The notes: generated from the letters alone by a model not told the origin. Counted from the stretch's first letter, positions 43,672 through 52,987 are shown. The stretch is 64,000 nucleotides of DNA from Candidatus Electrothrix aestuarii (GCA_032595685.2 CP159373.1:517001-581000); one strand, 5' to 3'. A program made the numbers and translations.

Positions 43672-44740
43672 CGAATACCGCGACCCAGCCCAGGTCAAGA
43701 CCCTGCTCCAGAAGATAGAGGAACTTGTCAGCCAGCACTGGGTGATCATGGAGATCTGCGGCGGCCAGACCCACTCCTTTCTTCGCCACGGCCTGAATAC
43801 CCTCCTGCCCCCACAGGTTGAGTTGGTCCACGGTCCTGGCTGCCCGGTCTGCGTGACCCCGCTGGAGCAAATTGACAAGGCCATTGCCATTGCCTCCCGT
43901 CCCGAGGTCATCTTCACCTCCTACGGTGATATGTTGCGGGTGCCCGGTTCCAGCACGGATCTCTTTTCCGTGCGCGCCAAGGGAGGCGACGTGCGGGTGG
44001 TCTACTCGCCCCTGGAGGCGGTCCAGCTTGCCGAGGCCCATCCTGACAAGGAGGTGGTCTTCTTTGCCATCGGCTTTGAGACCACGGCCCCGGCCAATGC
44101 AATGGCGGTCCTGCTGGCCCAGCGGAAGGGAATCACTAACTTCTCTATCATCACGGCTCAGGTTCGGGTACCGCCAGCAATGGAGGCCATTCTTCAGGCC
44201 GAATCCTGCCGGGTTCAGGGTTTTCTGGCGGCAGGCCATGTCTGCGCAGTCATGGGCTTCCACGAATATCTCCCTCTGGCGGAAAAATACCAAGTACCCA
44301 TCGTGGTGACCGGCTTTGAGCCTGTTGATCTGCTCCAGGGTCTGTACGCAACTATCAGGCAACTGGAAGCAGGACAGGCCCAGGTGGAAAATCAATACCA
44401 GCGTGCGGTCAGTGAACAAGGCAATCAGGCGGCCCAACAGAGCATCGAAAAAGCCTTCCAGCCTGTTGACCGCAAATGGCGCGGCATCGGCACTATCCCG
44501 CAAAGTGGCTGGGGCCTGCGCCCTGAGCTGACTGCCTTTGATGCGGAATTAAAATTTGAGGTCCAGGATATCCTCACCCAGGAATCACCGCTCTGCATTG
44601 CAGGTGAGATCCTCCAGGGTCTGAAAAAAACCGTGGAATGCCCTGCCTTTTGCTCAGAATGCACACCGCAGAATCCACTCGGAGCCCCTATGGTTTCCTC
44701 GGAAGGGGCCTGCGCGGCCTATTACAGGTACCATCGATAG
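43658..44740 (+). CDS. hypD: Hydrogenase formation protein HypD
   Basis: A 360-residue HypD starting at ATG 43658 ([10 protein letters not shown]). A TTG two codons upstream (43652) is better spaced from AGGAGG and may also be used. Conserved motifs: [52 protein letters not shown] and the C-terminal [4Fe-4S] cysteines in [11 protein letters not shown] and GACAAYY. HypD with HypC assembles the iron centre with its CN and CO ligands. Confidence 0.96.
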   Translation: MKYLDEYRDPAQVKTLLQKIEELVSQHWVIMEICGGQTHSFLRHGLNTLLPPQVELVHGPGCPVCVTPLEQIDKAIAIASRPEVIFTSYGDMLRVPGSSTDLFSVRAKGGDVRVVYSPLEAVQLAEAHPDKEVVFFAIGFETTAPANAMAVLLAQRKGITNFSIITAQVRVPPAMEAILQAESCRVQGFLAAGHVCAVMGFHEYLPLAEKYQVPIVVTGFEPVDLLQGLYATIRQLEAGQAQVENQYQRAVSEQGNQAAQQSIEKAFQPVDRKWRGIGTIPQSGWGLRPELTAFDAELKFEVQDILTQESPLCIAGEILQGLKKTVECPAFCSECTPQNPLGAPMVSSEGACAAYYRYHR

Positions 44741-44800
44741 ATATCATCGGGAGTTAGAACCTTGGGCGTATCTATGGCTTAGGAGGATGCCAATTTTCTG

Positions 44801-44913
44801 CGCCCGGTGTTAAAACACCGGGCTATTTTCGGCAGTCCCTCCGGGACGCTGTTTCCCGGCTGTCCCCGCCCCGGAGGGGCGATTGATAATAGCCCACCGT
44901 TTTAACGGTGGGC
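44801..44913. repeat. Composite palindromic repeat, family B, copy 3 (most complete)
   Basis: Three palindromes in a row: GCCCGGTGTTAAAACACCGG, then CCCTCCGGGAC with CCCCGGAGGGG, then GCCCACCGTTTTAACGGTGG. The central and right parts repeat copy 1. The shared sequence resumes at CGTAGATACGCCC (44969-44981). It occupies the hypD-hypE gap. Confidence 0.88.
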
Positions 44914-45019
44914 GGTGAAGGCAGAAGACTCAAGTTCTTCCGATGCCGAGTATACTGCCCCCCATTCGTAGATACGCCCTAAGACCTCTTCCCAGATGAG
45001 AGAACAATATAGAACGATT

Positions 45020-46078
45020 ATGGATAAACCGAATTTTGCAGGTGCTGCCTGCCCTACCCCGCATCAAGCCAAAGAAACCGTCCTGCTCGGACACGGCTCT
45101 GGCGGCACCCTGAGCCGGGAGCTGGTTGAACAGGTCTTTCTCCCGGAGCTGGGTGAGGCAGCCCCGCGCACCCTGGACGATGCCGCAATCATTGAGACGG
45201 CGAAGCAGGGACAACGCCTCGCCCTGAGCACGGATTCTCATGTGGTTGAACCGCTTTTCTTTCCCGGCGGAGATATCGGTCATCTGGCCGTCTGCGGGAC
45301 CGTCAATGATCTGGCAATGATGGGGGCAAGGCCCTTGGCACTGACCTGCGGCTTTATCCTGGAAGAGGGTCTGCCCTTTGCCACTCTCCGGCAGGTGCTG
45401 GCCTCCATGCGGGTCGCTGCTGAGGAGGCTGGTATTTACTTTGCTGCGGGCGACACTAAGGTGGTGCAGCGCGGTAGTGCTGATAAGATGTTCATCAATA
45501 CCTCCGGGGTCGGCGTGGTGGATCAGGGCGTACAGGTCTCCGGGGCCAATGCCCGACCTGGAGATGTCATCATTGTCTCCGGCACTCTGGGTGACCACGG
45601 CATCACCGTGCTGGCGACCCGTGAGGGACTGGGTTTTGAGACCGATCTGGCAAGCGATGCAGCTCCGCTTAACCATCTGGTCCAGGCCATGCTGGCCGCC
45701 GGAACGATCCATGTGCTCCGTGATCCCACCCGAGGTGGGCTGGCAACCTCCCTGGTGGAGATCTCCGAGCAATCCCAGGTCACCCTGCTGATTGAGGAGG
45801 ACAAGCTCCCGGTAAAACCTGCGGTTCGGGCAGCCTGTGAAATGTTGGGCTTTGATCCGCTCTTTATCGCCAATGAGGGCAAGCTGGTCGCCTTTGTCCC
45901 ACTGGAGGATGCTGAGGCCGTGCTGGCCACCATGCGTCAGACCAAGTACGGGGAAGATGCTACGATTATAGGGCGGGTTCTTGAGGCAGGAAAGGCACAG
46001 GTGCAGCTCCGAACAGCTATCGGCGGCACCCGGCTTTTGGATATGCTACCTGGAGAGCTGCTGCCGAGGATTTGTTAA
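45020..46078 (+). CDS. hypE: Carbamoyl dehydratase HypE
   Basis: A PurM-like HypE of about 352 residues. The start at 45020 (MDKPNFAG) matches family N-termini better than the ATG at 44996. LLGHGSGGTLSRELVEQVF, LDDAAII, STDSHVVEPLFFPGGD and FAAGDTKVVQRG form the ATP-binding half. It ends with the carbamoyl-accepting cysteine in LLPRIC. HypE dehydrates the thiocarbamate to thiocyanate, the CN donor. A 21-bp minisatellite starts directly after its stop, and a decayed copy of its last 18 codons occurs at 48646-48702. Confidence 0.95.
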   Translation: MDKPNFAGAACPTPHQAKETVLLGHGSGGTLSRELVEQVFLPELGEAAPRTLDDAAIIETAKQGQRLALSTDSHVVEPLFFPGGDIGHLAVCGTVNDLAMMGARPLALTCGFILEEGLPFATLRQVLASMRVAAEEAGIYFAAGDTKVVQRGSADKMFINTSGVGVVDQGVQVSGANARPGDVIIVSGTLGDHGITVLATREGLGFETDLASDAAPLNHLVQAMLAAGTIHVLRDPTRGGLATSLVEISEQSQVTLLIEEDKLPVKPAVRAACEMLGFDPLFIANEGKLVAFVPLEDAEAVLATMRQTKYGEDATIIGRVLEAGKAQVQLRTAIGGTRLLDMLPGELLPRIC

Positions 46079-46084
46079 GCGGTG

Positions 46085-46571
46085 TTGAGTCGCGCTGATC
46101 TGTAGCAGCGTCATCCTGCGGCGTCGCAGAGCCTTTCTAACCTTGTGCAGAGCGATCCGTAGCTATCGTAGAACGATTCTTCGGAGGCTCTGAGCCATGC
46201 TAACCTGTCGCAGCGTCATCCTGCGGCGTTGCAGAGCCTTCCTAACCTTGTGCAGAGCGATCCGTAGCTATCGCAGAACGATTCTTCGGAGGCTCTGAGC
46301 CATGCTAACCTGTCGCAGCGTCATCCTGCGGCGTCGCAGCACCATGCTAACCTTGTGCAGGACGATCCGTAGGTGTCGAAGAACGATTCGTCGGAGGTGC
46401 AGAGCCTCGCGAATCTATCGCAGAGGCATTCTGAGACAGTGAATCATGATGATGCGCAATGTTTTTGTCATCATTCGGTAGTATTTCGTCATGATTCAAC
46501 ACAAATTGGTCATCATTCGCCTGTGACGCAAGGCAATCCCCTGGTGACGGAACATGCTTCCGCTCATGCAA
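46085..46571. repeat. 21-bp minisatellite, about 23 units, with 105-bp higher-order repeat
   Basis: Homologous octamers (for example GTCATCCT, GCGATCCG, ACGATTCT, GCCATGCT) recur at 46089, 46110, 46131, 46152 and so on to about 46551, always 21 bases apart. The first part shows a five-unit (105 bp) super-period: GTCATCCTGCGGCGT recurs at 46110, 46215 and 46320. Later units drift. Translation shows seven-residue patterns but with stop codons, so it is not an ORF. Confidence 0.88.
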
Positions 46572-46777
46572 ATATAGATTTTTCTATTTTTGCACCCTGA
46601 AAACCCGGTGCGCGGGGCATCGGGGTATTTGTTTTGACAGAGACGGGAGGAACGGGTAGCATCAAAGGTCGATGCTGTCGGGATTAAGCTGCCTGCTGTT
46701 GTTAAAGCATCCCCTGGAAACAGGATCAGCAATAAAAGTACCCCGAACGGCTGATTATGCCTACAGGAGAACAACAG

Positions 46778-48616
46778 ATGACAACTCCGACACGAACCCG
46801 GAAAAAGCCGCCCGAACCCAATCGGCTGGCAGAATTTCTTGCCATGCTTGAGACCCGAACCAAGCTCCTGGCCTTTTTCTTCGGCCTCTGCTTTGTTGCT
46901 GTTCTGCTCATTCTGGCTATCGGTTTTCCACATCCTACGACATTTCAATACACGGTCTTCCGCATCACCCTTGCCTTGGCTGCTGCCGGAGTTGCCGGGG
47001 TCATTCCCGGTATGATCCGCCTGAAGATGCAGCCCAATGCCCGGTTACTGCTACATGCCGGTGGTGCCCTGGCTGTCTTTGTCCTGGTCTATCTCTTCCC
47101 TCCGGCAGATATGCGCAGCCAACCCGCAGAGAACGGGGGCAATCCGACTGCCCCGACCTTCGGCAGCATCCTGACCATTGAACAGTACAAGAACGATCTG
47201 CTTGAGCAGCATGAAAGATACTTTCAGGAAAAGCAGAAGCGGGAAGAGATTGAGGAGAAACTGGCTCGTCTGGAAGAGAGCTATCAGGAAAAACTACAAC
47301 TGTTACAAGACGCTCAGAAGAAATTGCAGCAAATGGCTGGCATCCTGCCCAAGGAGCAGCTGGCTCAGGCCGAAGAACAGCTGGCGCAGGGTAAGACCGA
47401 GTTGGCTGAGCAGCTTTTTGACCGGGCGGCTGAGGAGTCAGGACAGACTGCGGCACAGGCCCTGTTCCAGAGCGGACGTCTGGCCGAGGATCGGTTGGAT
47501 TACGCCAAGGCTATGCGGCAGTACAGAAAGGCGGTGACTCTTGAGGAGGATAACCCGGATTACCTGTTAGCTGCCGGGAATATGGCCCGCACGATTGGTG
47601 ACTATGAACAGGCACAGAAGTGGTTATCAAAGCTGGTGACAATTATCAAGGGCGGGAAGGATGAGGACAGATGTCAATCCTGCGCCTTTAATGACTTGGC
47701 CGTGTTGTATTTATATATGGGTCGTTATGCAGAAGCAGAATCCTTATTAAAAGACGACTTGGTGATCAAGAAGCAGGGACTCGGCAAAGATCATCCAAAA
47801 GTCGCAACTACCCTGAGCAATCTGGCTGCACTGTATCGACTTCAAGGCCGCTACGAGGAAGCCGAGCCGCTCTACAAGCATGCGCTGAAGATCGGGGAGG
47901 ATAAACTCGGTAAAGACCACCCTGACGTGGCAACCGCCCTGAACAATCTGGCCCTGTTGTATGATGCGCAGGGCCGCTACGAGGAAGCAGAGCCGCTCTA
48001 CAAGCGTTCGCTGGAGATTTGGGAAGAGAAACTCGGCAAAGACCATCCTGATGTGGCAACCTCACTCAACAATCTGGCCGGATTATACGAATCACAGGGC
48101 CGCTACGAGGAAGCGGAGCCACTCTACAAGCGTGCGCTGGAGATTGTGGAAAAGTCACTTGGCAAAGACCACCCTGACGTGGCAACCACCCTCAACAATC
48201 TGGCAAACCTGTATCAAGAGCAGGGCCGCTACGAGAAGGCGGAGCCGCTGTATCAACGCTCGCTGGAAATTGTGGAAAAGTCACTTGGCAAGGAGCATCC
48301 GCATGTAGCATCCGCGCTCAACAATCTGGCCTTGCTATATAAAACACAGGGCCGGTACGAGGAAGCAGAGCCGCTCTACAAGCGTTCGCTGGAGATCAGA
48401 GAGAATAAACTCGGAAAAGACCACCCTGACGTGGCAACCACACTCAACAATCTAGCCTTGCTGCATGGGGCACAGGGCCGCTACAAGGAAGCGGAGCCGT
48501 TGTATCAACGCGCCATTGCCATCATGAAGGCCAAATTCCCCGGCGGCCATTCGTATCTTGATATTTTTCAGGCCAACTACGACGCCCTGAAGAAAAAAAT
48601 GGCCGAAAAGCAGTAA
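46778..48616 (+). CDS. Membrane-anchored kinesin-light-chain-type TPR protein
   Basis: The start at 46778 (MTTPTRTRKKP) follows AGGAG at eight bases; ATG 46757 lacks one. The 612-residue product has two transmembrane helices (about residues 30-55 and 60-110, e.g. LLAFFFGLCFVAVLLILAI). A coiled coil comes next (EKQKREEIEEKLARLEESYQ). Then there are single TPRs and at least six 42-residue TPR_10/KLC repeats with the pattern LGKDHPDVATTLNNLA and GRYEEAEPLYKRSLEI. The repeats are nearly identical in DNA, indicating recent duplication. The TPR domain would be cytoplasmic or periplasmic depending on topology. The gene lies between hypE and a decayed hypE end and is probably an insertion. Confidence 0.82.
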   Translation: MTTPTRTRKKPPEPNRLAEFLAMLETRTKLLAFFFGLCFVAVLLILAIGFPHPTTFQYTVFRITLALAAAGVAGVIPGMIRLKMQPNARLLLHAGGALAVFVLVYLFPPADMRSQPAENGGNPTAPTFGSILTIEQYKNDLLEQHERYFQEKQKREEIEEKLARLEESYQEKLQLLQDAQKKLQQMAGILPKEQLAQAEEQLAQGKTELAEQLFDRAAEESGQTAAQALFQSGRLAEDRLDYAKAMRQYRKAVTLEEDNPDYLLAAGNMARTIGDYEQAQKWLSKLVTIIKGGKDEDRCQSCAFNDLAVLYLYMGRYAEAESLLKDDLVIKKQGLGKDHPKVATTLSNLAALYRLQGRYEEAEPLYKHALKIGEDKLGKDHPDVATALNNLALLYDAQGRYEEAEPLYKRSLEIWEEKLGKDHPDVATSLNNLAGLYESQGRYEEAEPLYKRALEIVEKSLGKDHPDVATTLNNLANLYQEQGRYEKAEPLYQRSLEIVEKSLGKEHPHVASALNNLALLYKTQGRYEEAEPLYKRSLEIRENKLGKDHPDVATTLNNLALLHGAQGRYKEAEPLYQRAIAIMKAKFPGGHSYLDIFQANYDALKKKMAEKQ

Positions 48617-48645
48617 TTCGTCCCTGGCAGCGGCACGGCCAGAGA

Positions 48646-48702
48646 GGCGTTACCCGGCTACTGGATATGCTGCTGGGCAAAATGCTGCCGAGGACTTGTT
48701 GA
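48646..48702 (+). pseudogene. Decayed duplicate of the hypE 3' end
   Basis: Translation reads GVTRLLDMLLGKMLPRTC followed by TGA, against GGTRLLDMLPGELLPRIC and TAA at the end of hypE. By my count 50 of 66 aligned bases agree, and the match runs a few bases past the stop (to about 48711). No other part of hypE is present. Confidence 0.85.
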
Positions 48703-48780
48703 GCAACGTTGTCCACTTTTGCCACGCTCAAGCGAACCTACCAACTGGATACCCATAAACATACAACAGGGGCTGCAACC

Positions 48781-49806
48781 ATGACAAACGATTCTTTTAC
48801 AGCATCAGAAATCGACAAAGAGACAAAGCGCCTGCATGAAAGGCTGCATAAGCTTGGTTGGACACGAGAGGGATGTCGTTTACTGGCACCAACCACCCTC
48901 GAGATCAACACCTTAAAAAAGGAACAAGGCGCGCTTATCCTTGTCCATTCCTATCAAACGCCTGACATCATGTACGGTGTGGCCGACTTTGTTGGTGATT
49001 CCTACGACCTCAGCCGCAAAGCAAGCGAGCACCCTGCCCGGAAAATTATCTTCAGCTCTGTCTATTTTATGGGTGAAACAGCCAAGCTGCTCAACCCTGA
49101 AAAAGAAGTACTGGTTCCCAGAAAAGCGGGTTGCTCACTGGCGGATTCCATCACTGCGGAACAGGTCAGAGAGTTACGGAAACAATACCCGGATGCCGGA
49201 GTTGTCTGTTATGTGAACACCTATGCCTCGGTAAAAGCTGAAAGCGATGCCTGCTGCACCTCGTCCAATGTGCAAGCGGTTGTTCAGGCCATGCCCCAGG
49301 AAGAAATCATCTTTATTCCTGATCAGATGATGGGCATGAACCTCCAGAATATGACCTCCAAAACCATCATCCCCTGGCAAGGCACCTGCATTGTTCATGA
49401 TGAATTCAATGAAAACAGTATACAGCAGATCAGGCAGCAGTTCCCTGATGCTGAAATCCTGGCCCACCCGGAATGTTCTCCCGGTATCGTGAGTCTGGTT
49501 GATTTTGTCGGCGGTACGGCAGCCATGCTCAAGCACGTGCAGAGCTCCCCAGCTACAACCTTCATGCTGGTCACCGAATGCGGTCTGACAGATCGCTTAA
49601 AGGCCGAATATCCAGAAAAAAATATTGTTGGCAGCTGTATCCTCTGCCCCTATATGAAAGAGATAGGGCTTACAGATATACTCGACACCCTGAAAAATCC
49701 ATCACCTGAAAACAGAGTGGAGCTGGAACCAGCTCTGGCTGAAAAAGCCCGGGCCTGCCTGGACAATATGTTTGCTTTGGAAAAAAAATCAGGTTCTTCG
49801 ATCTGA
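48781..49806 (+). CDS. nadA: Quinolinate synthase NadA
   Basis: A 341-residue NadA from ATG 48781 (MTNDSFTAS); a longer frame from 48709 includes the decayed hypE region and is unlikely. It condenses iminoaspartate with dihydroxyacetone phosphate to quinolinate in NAD synthesis. Expected motifs are VHSYQTPDIMYGVADFVGDS, the cluster cysteines in CCTSSNVQ, HPECSPGIV and CILCPYMK, plus FIPDQMMGMNL. No nadB or nadC gene is next to it. The gene is convergent with the HAD hydrolase gene six bases away. Confidence 0.93.
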   Translation: MTNDSFTASEIDKETKRLHERLHKLGWTREGCRLLAPTTLEINTLKKEQGALILVHSYQTPDIMYGVADFVGDSYDLSRKASEHPARKIIFSSVYFMGETAKLLNPEKEVLVPRKAGCSLADSITAEQVRELRKQYPDAGVVCYVNTYASVKAESDACCTSSNVQAVVQAMPQEEIIFIPDQMMGMNLQNMTSKTIIPWQGTCIVHDEFNENSIQQIRQQFPDAEILAHPECSPGIVSLVDFVGGTAAMLKHVQSSPATTFMLVTECGLTDRLKAEYPEKNIVGSCILCPYMKEIGLTDILDTLKNPSPENRVELEPALAEKARACLDNMFALEKKSGSSI

Positions 49807-49811
49807 CAGGG

Positions 49812-50582
49812 CTAGTCCTCAGCCCCGTTGAACTCATCCGACTGCTCAGCAAAGAAACGAACCGCGTTCAGGAGCTCAGGAAAATTATAAATAATATAAT
49901 CCGGCTCCGTACCTTCATACTTTTGCTGGCCCTGATTGGATTTGAAGAAGACGGTTTTCAGGCCGAACTGCTGGGCGCCAAAGACATCGCGGTACATGTC
50001 ATTACCAATAAAGAGGACCTCTTCGGGTTGAAGCTGCATGGCCTCCAGGGTCATGGTAAAAAGTCGTTGGTCCGGCTTGCGGAAGCCGTGGTCGCCAGAG
50101 ACAATCACCGGGGTAAAATAATCAAGCAGACCAGCGGCCCGAAGCTCCGGTACGGCCCAGGCCGTCTGCCCGTCAGAGAGGGCTGCTAGCTGATACTGTT
50201 GCTGGAGTTCTCTAATCGTATCCTTCACGCCCCGGTAGCGTTTCAAACGGAAAAGTGAAGTGGCCCGAAAGGTTTCAGCCAGAAAGAGTGGCAGTTGCTC
50301 CAGCTTCGCTGCTGGTAAACTCCGGGTAAACTCGGTTGCGTGCAGATCGATCATCTCCCGAAAGATGCCAGTTGCATCAAACTCAGGATACTCTTCTTCG
50401 CCTGCCTTACGCTGGCTCTTGAGCAGACGATAATACAGGTCGCGGACCTCCTGCTCACTTAAGGAAATCCCCTGATACAGGAGCAGATTACTGAGGACGC
50501 GATAAATTTCACTATGCCATTCATTGGTATTAATGTCCGTGACTGTACCATTAATATCAAAAATAAGCCCTTTGATGATCAT
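49812..50582 (-). CDS. HAD-superfamily hydrolase
   Basis: The start at 50582 (MIIKGLIFDINGTVTD) overlaps the stop of the upstream kinase (ATGA). The 256-residue product is a phosphoglycolate-phosphatase-like HAD: motif I FDINGT, motif II AALSDGQTAW, motif III lysine in HGFRKPDQRLF and motif IV FIGNDMYRDV. In motif I the second Asp, the general acid/base, is Asn, which may slow or alter phosphatase turnover. Translational coupling to a phosphotransferase suggests the pair acts on the same small molecule, but the substrate is unknown. Confidence 0.82.
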   Translation of the reverse strand: MIIKGLIFDINGTVTDINTNEWHSEIYRVLSNLLLYQGISLSEQEVRDLYYRLLKSQRKAGEEEYPEFDATGIFREMIDLHATEFTRSLPAAKLEQLPLFLAETFRATSLFRLKRYRGVKDTIRELQQQYQLAALSDGQTAWAVPELRAAGLLDYFTPVIVSGDHGFRKPDQRLFTMTLEAMQLQPEEVLFIGNDMYRDVFGAQQFGLKTVFFKSNQGQQKYEGTEPDYIIYNFPELLNAVRFFAEQSDEFNGAED

Positions 50583-51595
50583 GCAAACCTCCGTAGGCAT
50601 TCTTTGGCCTCGTGGATTAAACAGCGGCGGTAGTCCTGAGTGATCCAGCTGTTGCGGGCAATACGCAGCAGAGTAATCCCCATGTAGAACGGCACCCTGC
50701 CGGTGATTGAGCGGAAGGCCTTCTTTCTGTCAGGGAAATGGCAGGCATATTCCCAGAGAAAATGACCAATAAAGGGTTCTGCCGCCTCTTTGTGGCCTGT
50801 ATCACGGAGGAAGAAATGCTTCAGCTCGCCAGCGATGCGGCCCACATCAAAGACGCGATCATCCCGATGGGCCCGCTCCAGATCATAGGTACTCACGTTC
50901 AGACCACCGGTAAACTTGAAGTTTTCCGGGGTGGCATCGCCATGCACCAGCACCTCCCGGTCTTCCCACATCCGCTCCTGCCGATACCACTGATCACGCA
51001 ACCAGCGCAACTCATCTGCCTCTTTTCCCTTGAGGCCATGAATCCGCAACAGTTTCCGGATCAGATGTTCTGTATAGTCGCAGGTCGGGGCAAAGTCAAC
51101 TTTACGGCCATTCGCGGTTCGGTTATGGAGTTTGGAAAAAAAATACGCCAAGGCAGTAAGCCGCTGGAAGAGTTTTTCACGTTCACCACGATGGATGGCT
51201 GCAAGAATCACCGTACTCAACAGCTCGCCTTCACAGATTTCCGTGACTAGCAGAGCATTCAGATCGTAATTTTTCCCCAAGGGACGGGCCACATGATGAG
51301 GCGAACCGGTCAGGCCGCAGCCGCGCATGACGTGGAGATTATCAAATTCATGCTTTAGCCGGGCAGCAGCTTTTGTTGCATCCTTGGTTCGGTCACAACG
51401 AAAAAACTTGCCGATGAACTTTGCGCCGCTATATTTTTCTTCATAGAGGAAAACGTCATTGGAGGCGTTAAGACGGAAGACTCGATATTTTGCCCGCTCA
51501 GGAGGTCTGCCGACTTGCGGATGAATTTCATGCCACAGGTAGTTATAAAGCGGATCATCCCTGCGGACATGGCCAAGATATTGCCCATTGCTCAT
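50579..51595 (-). CDS. APH-family phosphotransferase (small-molecule kinase)
   Basis: The start is uncertain. I use ATG 51595 (MSNGQYLGHVRRDD, 338 residues); the frame extends upstream to a TTG at 51658. The C-terminal half has the APH catalytic loop VLVHGDATPENFKF and the metal site TYDLERAHRDDRVFDVGR. The N-terminal half (VFLYEEKYSGAKFIGKFF) carries the ATP-binding lysine region. Family members phosphorylate aminoglycosides, choline, homoserine and similar compounds. Nothing marks it as antibiotic resistance. It is translationally coupled to the HAD gene. Confidence 0.78.
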   Translation of the reverse strand: MSNGQYLGHVRRDDPLYNYLWHEIHPQVGRPPERAKYRVFRLNASNDVFLYEEKYSGAKFIGKFFRCDRTKDATKAAARLKHEFDNLHVMRGCGLTGSPHHVARPLGKNYDLNALLVTEICEGELLSTVILAAIHRGEREKLFQRLTALAYFFSKLHNRTANGRKVDFAPTCDYTEHLIRKLLRIHGLKGKEADELRWLRDQWYRQERMWEDREVLVHGDATPENFKFTGGLNVSTYDLERAHRDDRVFDVGRIAGELKHFFLRDTGHKEAAEPFIGHFLWEYACHFPDRKKAFRSITGRVPFYMGITLLRIARNSWITQDYRRCLIHEAKECLRRFA

Positions 51596-51798
51596 GATGC
51601 CCAGTCTGCTTGCATGATTAATAAAGATTTTTACCGAGTTATAACTGTTTTCTAACAAAATTAGAATACTTTTTTAATGGTGGGGCTATTATTGAGCGAG
51701 CTGGTACTTATGCAATTTTAATCATATGAGTGCTCGATACGGGAAGGAGCGAGCTTAGGTTCCAATTTTATTTTTCTTCTACTCAGGACAAGAGAATC

Positions 51799-52557
51799 AT
51801 GATTGCTTCAAATATCTCAGAAGTTATTGAAATCATAAACACGATAATTTCAGATGCAAAAGAGAACAACAGCAGGCACGGATATTTCGCTGCTCTTTAC
51901 AAACAAGTGACAACCCAGATAAAGCAGGGAATTGATGACGGAAGGTTTGCTGATTCTGAGAGGATGGACAGATTGGACACGGCCTTTGCCAACAGATATT
52001 TTGAGGCATACAAACAGTTCAAGCAAGGTCAGGCAAGTAAAAGCTGGTGCGTCGCCTTCAGATACAGTAAGAGTCAGGAGCTGATAATCCTCCAGCATCT
52101 TTTACTGGGAATAAATGCCCATATAAATTTAGATTTAGGTATTGCAGTTGCTGAGCTCAACCTGGAGGATCTAGATACATTTAAAGACGATTACGATCAA
52201 ATAAATAATATTTTAGAGTCGTTACTCGATAATATCCAAAAAATCGTAGGCAGATTCTCGCCGCTGTTAATATTTTTAGACAAGATCGGAGGCACAGTGG
52301 ATGAAACTCTTGTGAACTTCGGTATTGAGAGAGCCAGACGAGACGCATGGGATTTTGCGGAACTACTTTCACAGCAAAATCAAAAGGAACGGGCCAGAAC
52401 AATACGCAATATGGACAGAAGAACAGCGATGCTTGGAAGATTGATTGCGGAACCGGGAGGCCCCTTAGGCAAAGCGATAGATGTCATCCGGTTCCAAGAG
52501 GGTCAGGAGGTCGCTGAAATCATAGATGCATTGGAACAATTCCAACCAGAGCCATAA
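51799..52557 (+). CDS. DUF5995 family protein
   Basis: The start at ATG 51799 (MIASNISEVIEIINTI) follows AAGAGA; an upstream GTG frame is unlikely. It is a 252-residue helical protein with the DUF5995 hallmarks HGYFAALYKQVTTQIKQGI, RMDRLDTAFANRYFEAY and the core LQHLLLGINAHINLDLGIA. The His and Asn residues of that core suggest a metal or hydrolase site, but no activity is established for the family as far as I know. It is divergent from the phosphotransferase gene. Confidence 0.82.
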   Translation: MIASNISEVIEIINTIISDAKENNSRHGYFAALYKQVTTQIKQGIDDGRFADSERMDRLDTAFANRYFEAYKQFKQGQASKSWCVAFRYSKSQELIILQHLLLGINAHINLDLGIAVAELNLEDLDTFKDDYDQINNILESLLDNIQKIVGRFSPLLIFLDKIGGTVDETLVNFGIERARRDAWDFAELLSQQNQKERARTIRNMDRRTAMLGRLIAEPGGPLGKAIDVIRFQEGQEVAEIIDALEQFQPEP

Positions 52558-52588
52558 GAAACGCACTCTTCAACAATAGTCAGCACTC

Positions 52589-52987
52589 TTATGGCTCATC
52601 TTCATCAATTTCTTGGGCAATCTTCTCAATCGCCTCCATAGACAAGCCAGTCAAATCAGCTATTATTTTTTTATCAAGTCCCTGTTTCAGTCCTCTGATA
52701 ACTGTTTCCCGCTGGTTTTCCGCTATCCCTATTTCTTTTCCCTTCTCTAGTCCTTCCTCTCTTCCCTCATCAAACGCCGTATCAAGTGAGTTTTTCATAT
52801 CCCGATAATATTTCAGACTCTTCTCGTAGGAACGAACCTGATCCGGGGTAAATCGGGCGATTTCTGCTGTGGTGAAGAGCTGCTCATTAAGAAAATCGAG
52901 AAGGAGATTTTTATTGGGTTCTTCGCCGAAGATTTTTTTGAACCCATAGTCGGCGAAAAGATTGACGTAGCGTTCTTTGGAGGGCAT
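52589..52987 (-). pseudogene. Rpn/PD-(D/E)XK transposase-like protein with an internal deletion
   Basis: A 132-residue frame joins the first 35 or so residues of an Rpn-family protein (NLFADYGFKKIFGEEPNKNL) directly to its usual C-terminal part (FTPDQVRSYEKSLKYYRDMK, then Glu/Lys/Gly-rich DEGREEGLEKGKEIG). Full proteins are about 250-320 residues; the central nuclease core with the D-ExK residues is missing. The frame is maintained, so it may still be translated as a small helical protein, but nuclease activity is not expected. Confidence 0.75.

Noticed and set aside
46085-46571. CRISPR array or coding gene
   Set aside because: The 21-bp units are contiguous and related to each other, with no spacers. 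All frames contain stops over most of the array.
51730-51798. Upstream extension of the DUF5995 gene
   Set aside because: The frame opens only at a GTG without a ribosome-binding site, and homologous sequence begins at about the ATG at 51799.
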